DNA from: Ophioderma brevispina
Lineage: Eukaryota > Echinodermata > Ophiuroidea > Amphilepidida > Ophiodermatidae
Direction: 5' to 3'
Assembly: GCA_023653785.1 (NCBI GenBank)
Contig: JAMKCH010012367.1
Location: 43,681 to 107,680, forward strand
DNA: 64,000 nucleotides
Both the position numbers and the translations under genes were made by a program. Below are positions 22,720 through 34,380 of this stretch, piece after piece (positions within the stretch are counted from its first letter, which is position 1; the number at the start of each line of letters is the position of its first letter). The notes under the pieces are model-generated. The model made no database searches. It had not been told where the DNA came from and saw only the letters and a list, made by a program, of their open reading frames with translations.

Positions 22720-22793
22720 ATGGCTTTAGGGATAAAGTGCAGGACTCATGATCCTTAAACCATTGTAAATCTCGCGTTCGGGCCCGTTGCAGT
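22720..22793 (+). repeat. tRNA-like sequence, probable SINE head
   Basis: A tRNA-like order is visible: an A-box-like ttagggataaagtgc, an anticodon arm AGGA-CTCATGA-TCCT with a 7 base loop (anticodon position CAT), and a B-box-like cgcgttcgggccc. The acceptor stem does not pair well, so this is more likely a tRNA-derived SINE head than a working tRNA. Confidence 0.4.
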
Positions 22794-22879
22794 CAATATG
22801 TTGTTACGGTCAAGTTGACCAAGGCCAAAACCACCTCTAAAGTACGGAATCAAACTCCTAAATAACTACACAACCAATT

Positions 22880-23530
22880 TCTTCATGGAAGTACCTGTGA
22901 AGTAGCTGTTAAGTAGCCATGGAGTACCCACCTGCATGGGTACCACATCGCCGGCCGCAAAAGTGGGGGTAATCATCCACCTAGGTACACACGCAGTAGC
23001 CTAACCACTAGTCACCCCATGCTGGAGTACCTGCATGGGTACTCCCATGCAAATGAGCTTTGAGCTCAGTGTGATTATTGGGTTATTGATCCATAACTTA
23101 ACATTTTGGTCACATATGTTGTATGTTTTACACAAAATGTTCATATATAGGGTTTTGGTGATGCTCGACTCAAATATAGATGTTACTAAGCTGGAAAATG
23201 ATCAGAAAGTCATAAACAACAATGAATGTGGCGACCTCTATGGTCCAAAGTGCTTGCCTACTAGGCAGACGGGAGGGAGTACCTGTGAAGGTACTCCCGT
23301 GAGTAGCTGCAGAGGGTACTCCACTACTGGTGGATTACATGGGTACCTGTTAGTCACCTAGCAGGCAACTGTAGAGCTACACTATAGGATGGGGACTGCT
23401 AAGTAAATGTAGCTGCTATCCACCAAGTGCTGTGTACTTCGCAAGTACTTAGTTGTAGGCACTGCATCAATAATGTATCAAGGGGGTACCATTCGAGTAG
23501 AGCTAAGAGTACAAATGGAGTAGCCTAAGC
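22880..23530. repeat. Cluster of GTAC-containing palindromes
   Basis: Words such as agtacctg, gggtactcc and catgggtacc recur many times. Two hairpins are clear: GGAGTACC/GGTACTCC around TGCATG at 23024-23045, and GGGAGTACCT/AGGTACTCCC around GTGA at 23275-23298. A block 'gtagctgNNNag...ggtacc' appears at both 22905 and 23300 in the same orientation. This may be the ends of one element or a degenerate tandem array. Confidence 0.5.
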
Positions 23531-24230
23531 TCTGGGTTACACCGTGAGTAGGAATCTTGCTGTGTAGACAATACACTGTAAACTTGATTATAAATTTTAA
23601 AACAAAATATTTATTTTGATGGTGTATTAACTTTAATCACAATGCACCGATTAGGTATCAATATTCAATGATTTATCTATAGTAAAGTTGTTAATTAATA
23701 AAATACTAACTTACTACCTGGTGTGTGCCGCGACGCGGGCTGCAGCAAGAGTACTATAAAGATGCAGAACTTACAAACAATCCTGGCGAATATTCCAGCG
23801 TAAAACTTCAATTTCCAGTAGTGGGACGTGTCCATGGACCGTGACGGACGACTTGTCCTTACTGAAGAAAACCAGCTCCTAATGACTCCCGAAGCTCGGA
23901 GGTCGACTAAATATAAAGTCCAAAAGTGCTGTAGCATGTTTATCCTCGAATAACTCAGAGGTCAAGAAATACAAAACCGAAGACGGCTACACAATCGGAC
24001 GACAACTGTTGGAGCTGAGACTACTAAGACGCTGTCCACTATAGAGACTATATACTATTAACGGTAACTACTGTCACTAATATGAGATCTCTCTCATCAA
24101 CTAGGAGTAACTGGATGCCACTCTGCCTGGAGCAATGATGTTGAAACTATGCCGCATATTCTCTCTCAGCCTGCTTTATATAGCCTCTCAAACAACTCCA
24201 GAAGGATCTAGTACTGTCTATAATGAGTCA
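23531..24230. other. Unassigned sequence
   Basis: Short frames only; nothing recognisable. Confidence 0.45.
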
Positions 24231-24320
24231 TTACACACACACACAAACACACGCACACACACACACACCCTCACACACACACACACACACACGCACACAC
24301 ATACACACACACACACACAA
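24231..24320. repeat. (CA)n microsatellite
   Basis: An interrupted CA tract with a few CG, CC and AT interruptions. The overlapping open frame that reads Thr-His repeats is not a gene. Confidence 0.95.
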
Positions 24321-24845
24321 GATATGCACACAAACCAGATATATTTTTATATTATGTTACTTAGATTAATTTATAATATTTTATGTGCTAATTGATAACT
24401 TTAAGCTGCAAAAGGTAAATAAATCATTGCAAGTTCTTGGGGCCTGTAACACTGTTTGTATCACTGGGCAAGGTACTTAAAGAGACATGAGGAGATTTCC
24501 AGAAAGAAGCGGCCCCAATTTTTCTCGAACCTAGGTTTTTTTACATATTTGGAATGCTTACCAATGTATTAGATCACACCTGAAGTGAATAAGGCGAATA
24601 CGCCGTCTTTATGTAATAAGATGATGATTTAGTAGTTTCTGTCGTGCACGACAGTAAGTCAAAGCATGGTTTTCTATGGGGAACGATTACGATAGCAGGC
24701 AAGTTCAAAACAAGGTTCGCGGTTTTTCTTTTGCACCTGTTTGTCCAATTAACCTTCCAAACGTTCTCGGTAGGTGGTCTACAACCGATCCAGTGAAATT
24801 TGAGAGAAATTAATATCCTAAAAAAATCTCCTCCTATCACTTTAA

Positions 24846-25194
24846 AGGTGCAACGAGAGATTTCAAGTCATCTATATTTTCTTCGATATGTAGTGATTTC
24901 AAATAGATTGGACACTCAATAAAATCCCCACCTTTTATTTGGCTCTAGAAATATCTTAAAATGAAAACAAAGGTGATTTGTATATGCTTATATTTCAATA
25001 GAAAACATAGGCTGAATTTCGTTTTTGCTCCTATACGAAATTACAAATTTCGCAATTTTTGTACCAAAGAAACACTTCTCAGCTTAATCCTTTCAGGTGG
25101 GGATATTTTTGATAGAAAGCTTTAGACTAGTACAAAAATCAGAATTTTCGTATTTTTTAGGGACAACTGTTATTTGAAATCTCTCGTTGCACCT
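24846..25194. mobile_element. MITE family C, copy 1 (349 bp, intact tips)
   Basis: TTAA at 24842-24845 and 25195-25198 flank an element whose tips are perfect inverted repeats of 21 bp, starting AGGTGCAACGAGAGATTTCA. Inside are words shared by all copies: ccttttatttggctc, aacataggctgaattt, accaaagaaacact, cagcttaatcctttca, ggggatatttttga and gaaagcttt. There is no coding potential. TTAA duplication suggests mobilisation by a piggyBac/Kolobok-type transposase supplied elsewhere. Confidence 0.85.
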
Positions 25195-25198
25195 TTAA

Positions 25199-25957
25199 TC
25201 TCAATTGCCTCGTCGATCCAAGCAAAATCTGGGGGCTGTTATGAGGAATATTACAATGCTGATAGGGATATGCACTTGGCTATCTATAACAAAAAATAAA
25301 ATAAGTTACTAAATTAGTGTTTATTTTTGTTATTTCTTGTTTCACAAATTGCCTTGTTGTTATATCTACAACTTCAACAATAATTAATTTGCAGCAACAA
25401 GTGTAAAATGAGTAATTCTTGCTATTTTTGCACAATTTACCGTATAACTTAATACATGTACGTTTGTGTTGTTAACATTTCTTAATGAAATAAGTTGAGG
25501 GTATTTGTGACAATTTTAAGCCTTTATTATTTACATATTTAAGAGCTATTAAAAATCATTCAATTTAGTATTTACGATTGATGAGTTTGAGTCACAATTA
25601 CTCATTTTTGAGGGTAGTAATTGATCATTCAAGCCGTCAAACTGCATTCGTTTCCTGATGCCTTCGTCCCCGAAATGTAATCAAAATGTTATCATACCAC
25701 AGTTATAGTTCTAGGATTTTTCTCATGAAAAGTATAGTTGAATCGTTACAAAATAAAAGAAACTTTAAATTAAATAAAATAAATCTCAAATGGCGCGATT
25801 CGAAACTGAAAAACGTCAGCGCCCGGATTGTCGCTTAGACAGTCAAGACATCTTACAATCTACGTCTCTAGTAAAGAACACAGCTAGCAATGCACGTTTT
25901 GTTTAAACTTATTACCACTGCTAATATCTTGTATTTGGCGAAATAACATGCACTGTA
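25199..25957. other. Unassigned AT-rich sequence
   Basis: No gene, tandem repeat or inverted repeat seen. Confidence 0.45.
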
Positions 25958-26637
25958 ACAAAACCGAGAATGTCTCGGAAGCTGCGAATGAACCAATAGC
26001 ATGTGAGGTTGTGGGAGTTCAAAATTAATATTGGTCGAAAACCGAATGAGATAGTATGTGACAGTGTGTCATTTGTTGGCTTTTTTGCTACAATTGGAAT
26101 TTTTAGTCTTAAAATGTAGATAATGGTCCCAGGAATCCAAATCAAATTGTTACCAATTTTTTATCCTTTCCGTTTGGCGGCCATCTTGGATTTCAAAATG
26201 GCTGCCATTTTCAACATATTTTGCCCTATATCTGGCCTTCTGAGCAACATAGAAGGTTCAAATTGGTGGCAATACCCATGTTGTTGATGTCAAGGAACAC
26301 AAATATCACATTCAGAAAGTCGCAGATTGTTTCCTTCAGGCGGGTGAAATGTCCATCGGATGAAATATCTTAGCTTCCTAAGTGTCCAGAGTTCGTGCCA
26401 AATACGTAAACATTACAGCATGAAAAAACACTTTGTCGTCGATTTCGCCTGGCGATCCTCGCTTATAAAATGATCCTTAGACATCCAAGAACATCGTCAG
26501 GTATGTGTTTTGTTCAGAAAGTTTACCGTTGTCAAGATCAAATAGAATACATTTTCCAATATGGCGGTAGGAATCGCTATAACGAGTGTGATGTTTTTAT
26601 CACAGTAATATTGCACAGTTCTAATATGTTTATTAAC
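25958..26637. repeat. Duplicated block, copy 1 (partner 28302-28905)
   Basis: Two sub-blocks are shared with the downstream copy in the same order and strand. The first contains gaagctgcgaatgaacc, atagcatgtgaggttgtggg and agttcaaaattaatattgg. The second contains cgtcgatttcgcctggcga, cctcgcttataaaatgatcc, catcgtcaggtatgtgtttt and atcacagtaatattgcac. The sequence between them differs between copies. Confidence 0.8.
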
Positions 26638-26692
26638 AGGCCCGTCGCCATGGGGGGTGTGGGGGGTGGAACACCCCCCCCCCCAGCGATCC

Positions 26693-26800
26693 TCAAAAAG
26701 AGAAGAAAGAAAAAGGGAAGAGAGAGAGAAGGAAAAGAGAAAGAGAAAAGAAAGAGGGAAAGAGAAGAGAAAAGAAAGAGAGAAAGGGGAAGTAAGAATG
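26693..26800. repeat. Purine-rich (GA/GAAA) tract
   Basis: Over 100 bases of nearly pure A and G on the + strand follow a C-run inverted repeat (gtggggggtggaacaccccccc). It yields Lys/Glu/Arg-rich frames that are artefacts. Confidence 0.9.
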
Positions 26801-27194
26801 AAACAAAAGGAGAACAACATCAGAACGCATGCGATTGAACTCCAGACTTAAGTTACAAAAACCCAAATATCACAAATATTTGGCTTCCCCTCAAGCCAAT
26901 TAGTTGTGTTCCAAGCCTAACCAACGGTAATCATGAATTGTTAATGTACCAACAGTACTTGTGATCAAAATGTGTAAAATAAATTTGAGAAAACACGAGG
27001 GGAGCCATGGGCCATTCCTCAAGTTTGGTCTACCAGTATATAAGGGGAATTTTCAGTCGGGGATCTGAAGTGGTCAAGAAAAAAAATGGTAGAGGATAGA
27101 TTCCCTAGCCCCAGCACCATAAACTTATAGATTCTACGGGCGTCATTTGAATTAATGTTAACTATACTGAACCCTTAAAAATACCTTTCTTAAT

Positions 27195-27740
27195 AGCTTA
27201 AATCCAAGAGCTTCCGGGGGCTCATCCGCCCCTGGACATCGGCAGAGGGCTATGACTAATGCCACGCCTCCGGTTTATTAAAGACATTGGGTTAGACTAA
27301 TGTGTATAGGTCCCCTTCGCACGCGAGGTACAAGCTTTATACTTCCGGTATCAGTGAGCAACGTTAGAAGAAACCAGTGTTTTTTGAATTGGTGACCATT
27401 ACCCCTCAAACAAAAGTGGAATCTTTGAGTCAAGTTTGATAGCTGAAATCCAAGAGCTTTCAGGGGAGTTCGCCCCCTGGACCCCCAGAGGGCTCTGCCT
27501 ACTGCACACACCCATTAAAGACATTGGCGCTAGCTATATGGCAGTACAAGCTTATACAGTATAGGCCTCATGCCGGATCAGGGAGCAAAGTTAGAAACAG
27601 TCTTTATCGCGGTCTTTACTTGAATTGGTTAATATTTACCCCTCAAACAGTGCATGGTATTTTGAAGGTTCGGAATAGCTTAAATCCAAGAGCCTCCGGG
27701 CTCTGCCCCCTACCTCCAGCAGGGGCCTCTGCCCTGCAAC
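27195..27740. repeat. ~240 bp tandem repeat, about 2.3 units
   Basis: Starts at about 27195, 27441 and 27677 with agcttaaatccaagagc followed by a G/C-rich 'ccgggggctcatccgcccctgg'-like segment. Between them run tacaagctttata, gagcaacgttagaa, gaattggtgaccattacccc and ctcaaacaaaag or close variants. Periods are about 246 and 236 bp. Confidence 0.75.
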
Positions 27741-28050
27741 CAAGCCAGGGGGACACTAAAGCGGGCACCTGGACCACACCCGTTCAGGGCTTTCGGTTTG
27801 CCGTCAATGGCACTTTGCGGCGTGCAGTTTCAACGGATCAAGAAAAAAGGTCTGTAAGAGAATTCTACTTAGGACAATTTTCAACGGCATTAAGTGGGCA
27901 CGAACCGTGCGCGTTCGTTCGTTAGTTGTATTGTTTGATTCGCTCACTACGCTTCCAAGGACTCTTTATGCCGCAATAACATTTTTCACTTTACACCCCC
28001 CTGACAAAAATGTCTAGCGACGGCGCTGTCATTAATACCGCAATTTGAAC

Positions 28051-28184
28051 TGAGTAGGTCGAAACAGCCGTCCACCCAATCGCTATTTTTTTTTTAGTTT
28101 GGTAATCAGAGAAAATAGGTGTTGTTCGTGTCGATTTGAAATAAAATACCGGGACAGATGTAAACTGAGCATCAAGGGATACAT
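28051..28184. repeat. Duplicated block, copy 1 (partner 28931-29064)
   Basis: It shares gtaggtcgaaacag, tcgctattttttt, ggtaatcagNgaaaata, accgggacag and gtaaactgagcatcaa with the partner 880 bp downstream, same orientation. Confidence 0.75.
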
Positions 28185-28301
28185 ATTTTAAATACCGTAC
28201 GAAATCCGTACGAACGAACAGCCAACAGAGTTTCTTGGAGATTTATAGGACCTTGATTAGCAGCTCAAATAATTACACTGCACTTACAGTAAAACGGATC
28301 A

Positions 28302-28905
28302 GAAACAAGACCGAGAATGTGTCGGAAGCTGCGAATGAACCGATAGCATGTGAGGTTGTGGGAGTTCAAAATTAATATTGGCCGACCAAAATGGGGCACA
28401 TTTTCGCAGATTTTGCTCATAACATCCAACAAAACATCAGGTAAGTTAGGATAAGCATCCATACTATAAAAGCAGTTAATACATAAGCTCACACTTCTGT
28501 CTTCACTTTGCTTTACTCGCATGAATGAACAACATTTTTACTTAGCCCGACTGAATGAACAGTTTTTGAAATCGATGAGATATCCACCGAATGAGATGTG
28601 CACAGGATGAGATGTCCATCGGGTGAAATGTCTTCACTTCCGAAGTGTCCAGCATTTGTGCCAAATACGTAAATATTACAGCATGAAAAAAGCACTTTGT
28701 CGTCGATTTCGCCTGGCGACCCTCGCTTATAAAATGATCCTTAGACATTCAAGAACATCGTCAGGTATGTGTTTTGTTCAGAAAGTTTACTGTTGCAAAG
28801 ATAAAATAGAATCAATTTTCCAATATGGCGGTATGAATCGCTATGACGGGTGTGATGTTTTTATCACAGTAATATTGCACAGTTCTAATATTCTTTTTAT
28901 TAATA
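28302..28905. repeat. Duplicated block, copy 2 (partner 25958-26637)
   Basis: Same two sub-blocks as copy 1. The interval between them differs and includes 'ccgaccaaaatggggcacat', which itself has a relative at about 29140. The neighbourhood therefore looks like interleaved tandem duplications of a ~900-2300 bp unit. Confidence 0.8.
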
Positions 28906-28930
28906 TCCCAGGTATTAATTAGGAACTTTG

Positions 28931-29064
28931 ACCTTGGTAGGTCCGAAACAGCGTCCCCCAACTCGCTATTTTTTTGTATTGGTAATCAGCGAAAATAAGC
29001 GTGTTCGTGCCGATTGGAAATAAATTACCGGGACAGCTGTAAACTGAGCATCAAAGGATACATC
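28931..29064. repeat. Duplicated block, copy 2 (partner 28051-28184)
   Basis: Same words in the same order as the upstream partner, with substitutions and single-base indels. Confidence 0.75.
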
Positions 29065-29305
29065 ATTTTAATGTTTCGCGCTGTTATTTAAATTAATTTT
29101 GATGTTAGGGCTAAAAACGTGATTTTGTAAACTTAATATGGTCGACCAAAATGGACACATTTTCGCTCATAACATTCAAACGAAACATGTTTCAGCACTA
29201 CGATTTCACAGAGTAAATGAAAAAATAGCACGATTCATCTTGTCCGATTTCATTTTTTTTACCATAGGCATGCATGCACATGAGTTTATCATTGATTGGT
29301 TTTAA

Positions 29306-29625
29306 AGGTATAACGAGAGATTTTGGGGTATCCATATATCGTGTCATATGTATAGATAAGACTCCAATAGATTTCTACCTTGTATTTGACTCCAGAAATG
29401 CCTTGAAACTGAAAGTGAAAACCAAAGGTGATTTTGATTTTGCTTCATTTCAGTATAAACATAGGCGGATTTAGTGTTTGTTGCGATAGTAAATTTGAAA
29501 TTTCACAATTTTTGTACCAAAGAAATAATGTTCAGCTTAATCCTTTCACATGGGGATATTTTTGACAGAAAGCTTTATACATTATTGCAAAAATCAGAAT
29601 TTTCACATTTTTACTAATACACTGT
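29306..29625. mobile_element. MITE family C, copy 2 (right tip missing)
   Basis: TTAA at 29302-29305 precedes AGGTATAACGAGAGATTTTG. The interior follows copy 1 through acataggcggatttag, accaaagaaataatgttcag and gaaagctttatac. After 'aatcagaattttcacatttt' the similarity ends and no closing tip or TTAA is found, so the copy is truncated or its end is overwritten. Confidence 0.75.
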
Positions 29626-29943
29626 TAAAAAATAAACCTGTAAAAAACGGAGTTTTTACTGGAAGCTTATAGACTCACATCTAGCCTTGTTCAAGGCTGT
29701 CTGCTAAGAACCGACAAACTTGCTATTTTTTTTATTGAAATTTATTCTCAATTATTATTTTGAATATTGTGTGTGCAGGTTTGAAATCAGTGCTTTAGCA
29801 ATGAAGGGGCTACCCTGTCTAGAGAAAGATTCAATAAAAAAATAAATTGGTATACTCCTTGGTGGTCTGTTGTGCACACTTGATCTAGGAGCCTGCTAGT
29901 CTGGGTATAAAACCACAAATACCTATTGTGGTCAGGTGTAGCC

Positions 29944-30520
29944 CTGATGATCATGACTAGATAGTCTCAACTTTTTTATGGCTGCTGTTATCATAGACTA
30001 TCTAGTCATGAGGAGTTGTGTGTAGTAAAAGTGCCATTTAAGCCAGATACACAGTCAACTTCTGCTCTAACTTTACAGCTGCAAAGTGGCTTAAGTATTC
30101 ATTATTTGTAATAAACGTTATATTGTAGGCATTCTTGAGAGTCTTCTGCATCATGTGATAACCATTTTTCCAGATTTAAAATTCACATTATGAAATTTTC
30201 AGGTGAAACTTACCCTTGTTGTGTCTACATTGGGCTGCCAAATTTGGCAGCCTGTGTACATGTTGACATGAACTTTTTTGGGAACAAATTGTAGCATCGG
30301 TTACAAATTGGTAAGACAATTATTCTACAGACTCTAGAGATGCTATGTATGTCAAAAGAAAATTATTTTTTCTTTTTATTTAGGAAATATACATCTCAAA
30401 ACATCTCAAACCTTAAATGGCATTGGAACTCCACAGAACAGTTGTAACTTATGGCACCAAAGATTATGTCCAAATTTTAAAAGATGATGCCATAAGTTAC
30501 AATTATTGGAACTAGGTCAG
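29944..30520. repeat. Hairpin-bearing dispersed repeat, copy 1 (split)
   Basis: The first part carries perfect 16 bp arms CATGACTAGATAGTCT (29952-29967) and its complement (29995-30010), then agttgtgtgtagt and agctgcaaagtggcttaa. The second part, from about 30430, carries perfect 15 bp arms TTGTAACTTATGGCA (30442-30456) and its complement (30488-30502). In the other copy these two parts are adjacent; here about 330 bp lie between them. Confidence 0.75.
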
Positions 30521-30537
30521 GTGCAGTGGCTATGCTA

Positions 30538-30659
30538 CTCAGGGCGACAGCCTTGTTCTAATTGCTTTGTGGTTTTAATCTTCCTTGTATAAAACTCATA
30601 TCAATTTTTTTGCAAATGCAGAAAAAAGCTTACAGATAGAACAAGGCGCTCTGCCTGAG
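30538..30659. mobile_element. Small foldback element (~122 bp)
   Basis: Tips CTCAGGGCGACAGCCTTG and, reverse complemented, CTCAGGCAGAGCGCCTTG (each continuing TTCT) form imperfect inverted repeats of about 22 bp. The interior is AT-rich and non-coding. Confidence 0.45.
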
Positions 30660-31938
30660 TGGAATTTATTGAACTTGCTACTGGAAGGCTGCAAGCATGG
30701 AACATAGGCCAGGTGGAATTAGAGCCATCAAATTAGGTGCTTGATAAAATGAATTTTTGCCAGGGTATTGCTATTTCTTTAGTTTTAGGGAGGGGGAATA
30801 TGATCCACTCCTCGCATGATTTCTGCCTAATATGATATGTGACATTATTTGTATCAGACGTGTGAACCAGTGAATGAAGTCGGATTAGAGCTCCTTGAAA
30901 CAAGGCTAACTCACATCGTGCAGAACCGTAGTCTGGGGCCGAAAAATACGAAATATTGCAGGGAAAACGTTAAAATAACGCCGTGAAATCTCAGCTTCAA
31001 CGGTTTATTGTTGGGTTTGATTGTTTTAAACTATATATGAATTAAAACGTTATTACAATCTTCTGACAAATTTCAAGTGATAGCTTTATGACATCATTCA
31101 AACGGTTGCGTCACCACTGGTTGTTAAAAATTTAGAAAAATTAAAATTAATCATAGAGTTTTTTTTTACTTTTTTTAAAAAAAAAAAAAAACAGCAATTT
31201 TAACCCAGTATTTTGTTTTACGGAAATTGTACATATAACTATTTTGAAAATTAAAACGGAACATAAGATTTTTTGCAGTTTTTAATGACGTTACTTACGA
31301 CGTTATTTAACCCACATTGTGTAGGTTGGTTAACGATTTCATACATCTATTCTTACAGTAAAACCAAGTAAGTTACAAAAGAAAAACATAATTAGTACGA
31401 AAAATGTAACAACGCCAAGGGAAAAATATACTTTTTTTCAAAATGTGTAGTATTATTTTCTAAGCACTGTTTTGTACATTTTTATTCTGATTCCAAATTG
31501 TAATTTTATGTAGATTATAAGTTTTAAAGGCCTGAAAATTGGGGTTTACCGTAAGTTAAAAGTAAAAGTTGGTAACTAGGAACCATTTTTAACAGTGTAC
31601 TGTTATGTTGAAATGCTGTGCATACATTGCCTTGCCTATTCATGTTCTTGTTCGATGCATGTGCCTTTGTTTCTTATGCAGAAAGTTTCAAATAAGTCAG
31701 TATTTTTGCCACGGAGTGAGATGTTTACAACTCAAACGGCCGGATGTGAAAGCAGATATAATCCGGGTGGAATCATTAGATTCGGTATAGCATGCAAAAA
31801 CGGGGAAACAAATACCCTAGTTTTTAAAACTTGTTTTCGGGTCGTATACCGGACGGTCAGTGTAAACTCCGTTGTATTCGTATGTAAGAAATCAAGAACG
31901 ATCACAAATAATTGATATTTAATTACTTTAATATTAAG
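30660..31938. other. Unassigned; T/A homopolymer palindrome at 31159-31191
   Basis: A T-run followed directly by a 15 base A-run forms a simple hairpin. A 106-codon frame (31595-31915, +) has no recognisable domain. Nothing else noted. Confidence 0.4.
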
Positions 31939-32462
31939 GCTTCAAACTGAGCCGGTGATCGATCGACCTTTTGCGATCGATAACCGTTTTTGGAAGATCG
32001 TGCAGCGTTTTCTGAATACTAGACGCGCCGCATGCGCAATAGCGCCTGAGTTACGAGTAAAAGTTTGCCAAGAAGTATTAATGAGCTGTACTTACCGAAA
32101 AATAAGTCTTTTTGAGGCAATATTACGGCAGTGGCTGTCGAACACTTTTTTAATGCTGAGATTTATGGCCATCTTTTAAGTGATATGATTTGTCACCTTG
32201 GTTTGTTTCCGCCACAAAATTGTGAGTTTCCGTCGTGAAATTTAACGGGTCTGAGTAAGGAAAAATTCAACATTGCGGATAGACATTACGTAACTTGCAT
32301 TAGTGAACGAAGGGGTGTGTTATTTGAGGAAGCACAACAGCGACATGTGTGTCCAGAGTTGCGAATAATTTTTTTTTTATAATGAATTTGGGTAGCTGGT
32401 TTGACAGTCTACAGACGGCGATTCGATCGACAAAGTGATCGTATCACCGGTCAGTGTTGAAA
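31939..32462. mobile_element. MITE-like element with ~35 bp tips (~524 bp)
   Basis: The left tip reads TTCAAACTGAGCCGGTGATC then GATCGACCTTTTGCGATCGA; the right tip reverse complemented reads TTCAACACTGACCGGTGAT, ACGATCACTTTGTCGATCGA. Both then have a CCGT. The pairing covers about 40 bp with a few indels. A short open frame inside has no known domain. Confidence 0.6.
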
Positions 32463-33120
32463 ACCTTATTTTGATATGACCACTGATGTGGTTAGTAATA
32501 ATTTCAAGTAGAGGTAATTATTTCAAATTATTTTTCACCCAGTGTTAATATCGAAGTTGGACGTTCAGTGTTTGGTTTATAGAGAGCTGTCACTGCTGTT
32601 GTCACCCCGTGTCACCGTCAAAATGTTCAAAGATTGGCGCGGAGCCGAGAAATTAATTCGGCAAGTCTTACTGTGGGATCTTACCTGCCTGCGTGAAGAA
32701 ATTGCCTCATGACAGAAAAGAGATATGAAGCAGTATGCTTCTATCTCAAGTCTGTCATTTGAATGCCAAAAAACAAGGGAAGTAGACTGATAGTCCCCCA
32801 ATTGCTGGCGGACGCCAGTGAAAGATACGGCGATGATGGTACAGTTTAGGTAATGTCACATCAATGTGACGGAGGATGAGTCTAAGCTGAAAACGTTTGG
32901 GAAATGACAAGGCCGTCGGAGTATGAAAAAATACTTCACGAGTTACATGGCATGGGCGGCCCATGTCGGTATACAACAAAAAAACTCAAGCAAATGTAGT
33001 AACGTAGTCAGTATCATGATCCCTAGACTCCTGTCCTGTTGAGCATGACTCCTCCATATGTGCATAATCATTTATCTGCCATTAACTTAAAAACTTAAGG
33101 CATAATGTTAACGAAATTTT
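32463..33120. other. Unassigned sequence
   Basis: Two overlapping minus-strand frames of 74 codons are present without recognisable domains. A short word (catgactcctccatatgt) recurs near 35055. Confidence 0.4.
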
Positions 33121-34380
33121 GTTATTCGGCCACCACTAAAATTCGGCACCTTTACCATGCGGTTTATTCCATTAGTAATGGTTTATCCATGAAAATGGAA
33201 TTCGGCCGGCATTAACGTTGCCGAATTAGTTAGCCGTGGCAGAATAATAAATTCTTTCCGAAACATGGGACAGGGACTAGTATTAGTCCCAAAAGTGACT
33301 CTGCTTCATATTATAAAGAGTCACAAACTTCCAGGCCATTTACAATAAGCCCTTCGCAATTCAGATGCAAGCGACTTTTGGAGATTTCGCAGCTACTCTG
33401 ACATTCACAATGTGGTGAACTTTGCCGTTTTCAACAAAATTGCTCTACTCTGGTTTTACAAACTATAAGACGCATCTCAATGTCCTTCATGGCAGTTATG
33501 ACATTAACAATATGACAAAGGCAAACCTGTTGTAGAAGCCTGAGTTTAAGTAATTTTTTTGAAAAACGTCAAGTCACCACATGAAATTGTCACGTAGTCG
33601 CGTTTTTTTTATCTCCCAAAGATCCGCCGGATATACCCACAATGCAATCTTGAATCTGAAATTGCGACAAGCTATTGATGTATGGAAACTGGAAATTTCT
33701 CATGAAGATTTTAATACTTCTGAATTAAAGGCTAAATTCAGCAGATTTTTTACATATATAATTATTTGGCAGTAATTAAAAATAGTCAATCTAAAATACT
33801 TAATTCGAAAGTTACAGGTAATCAGAATTTTTCGTTTTCATGCAGTAATTATTTAATCCATTATAACATTTACGGAATAAAAGTCTTACAAATTAAACTA
33901 AAAATATAAAAAAAATAAAAAAAGTCATGATTTTCTATGAAGGGCAGTGAGTTCTAATAGTCCAAGTTATTTTCACACAGTGTATGGACAAGCAATTATG
34001 TGTATGCAAAAAACATGATTTGTTTGAAAAAAATTAAGTGGTGCCCTCATCGGGAAAATCACGAGTCGGCCTTTAAACTACAAAATGTTTCTTATTGGCA
34101 AGCTTTAAATCATTTTCAGAGAAACCTTAGATTAAAAATTTTGCTCCACACTCAATGCCAAGGAATTTCATTGACATCGACTTCTATGGTGTCTGTGGTG
34201 TTGTTCGAAAATAATCTGACAATAATTGCCGACTTCTGCATTTACGGTTAGAAGTCCTTATGGTACCAGAAATTGGGGAAGAATTTAGTATTCTGCCACC
34301 AGGCCTAACGAATTCGTGTCATGACGTTAACGGAATAAACGCATGTTTAAGGTCCGAATTGTTAAGTGGTGGCAGAATCA
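33121..34380. mobile_element. ~1.26 kb element with long degenerate inverted arms
   Basis: The left end reads attcggccaccactaaaatt, then catgcggtttattccattag; the right end reverse complemented reads attctgccaccacttaacaa, then catgcgtttattccgttaac. A second matched pair lies further in: gtggcagaataataaattc (left) and gtggcagaatactaaattc (right, reverse complemented). The arms therefore extend about 120-140 bp. The core has no recognisable transposase. Confidence 0.6.

Noticed and set aside
22720..22793. Functional tRNA-Met gene (CAT in the anticodon position)
   Set aside because: The acceptor and T stems do not pair adequately; a SINE head fits better.
26470..26851. Lys/Glu/Arg-rich open frames near 26.5-26.8 kb
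   Set aside because: Product of the purine tract and C-run.
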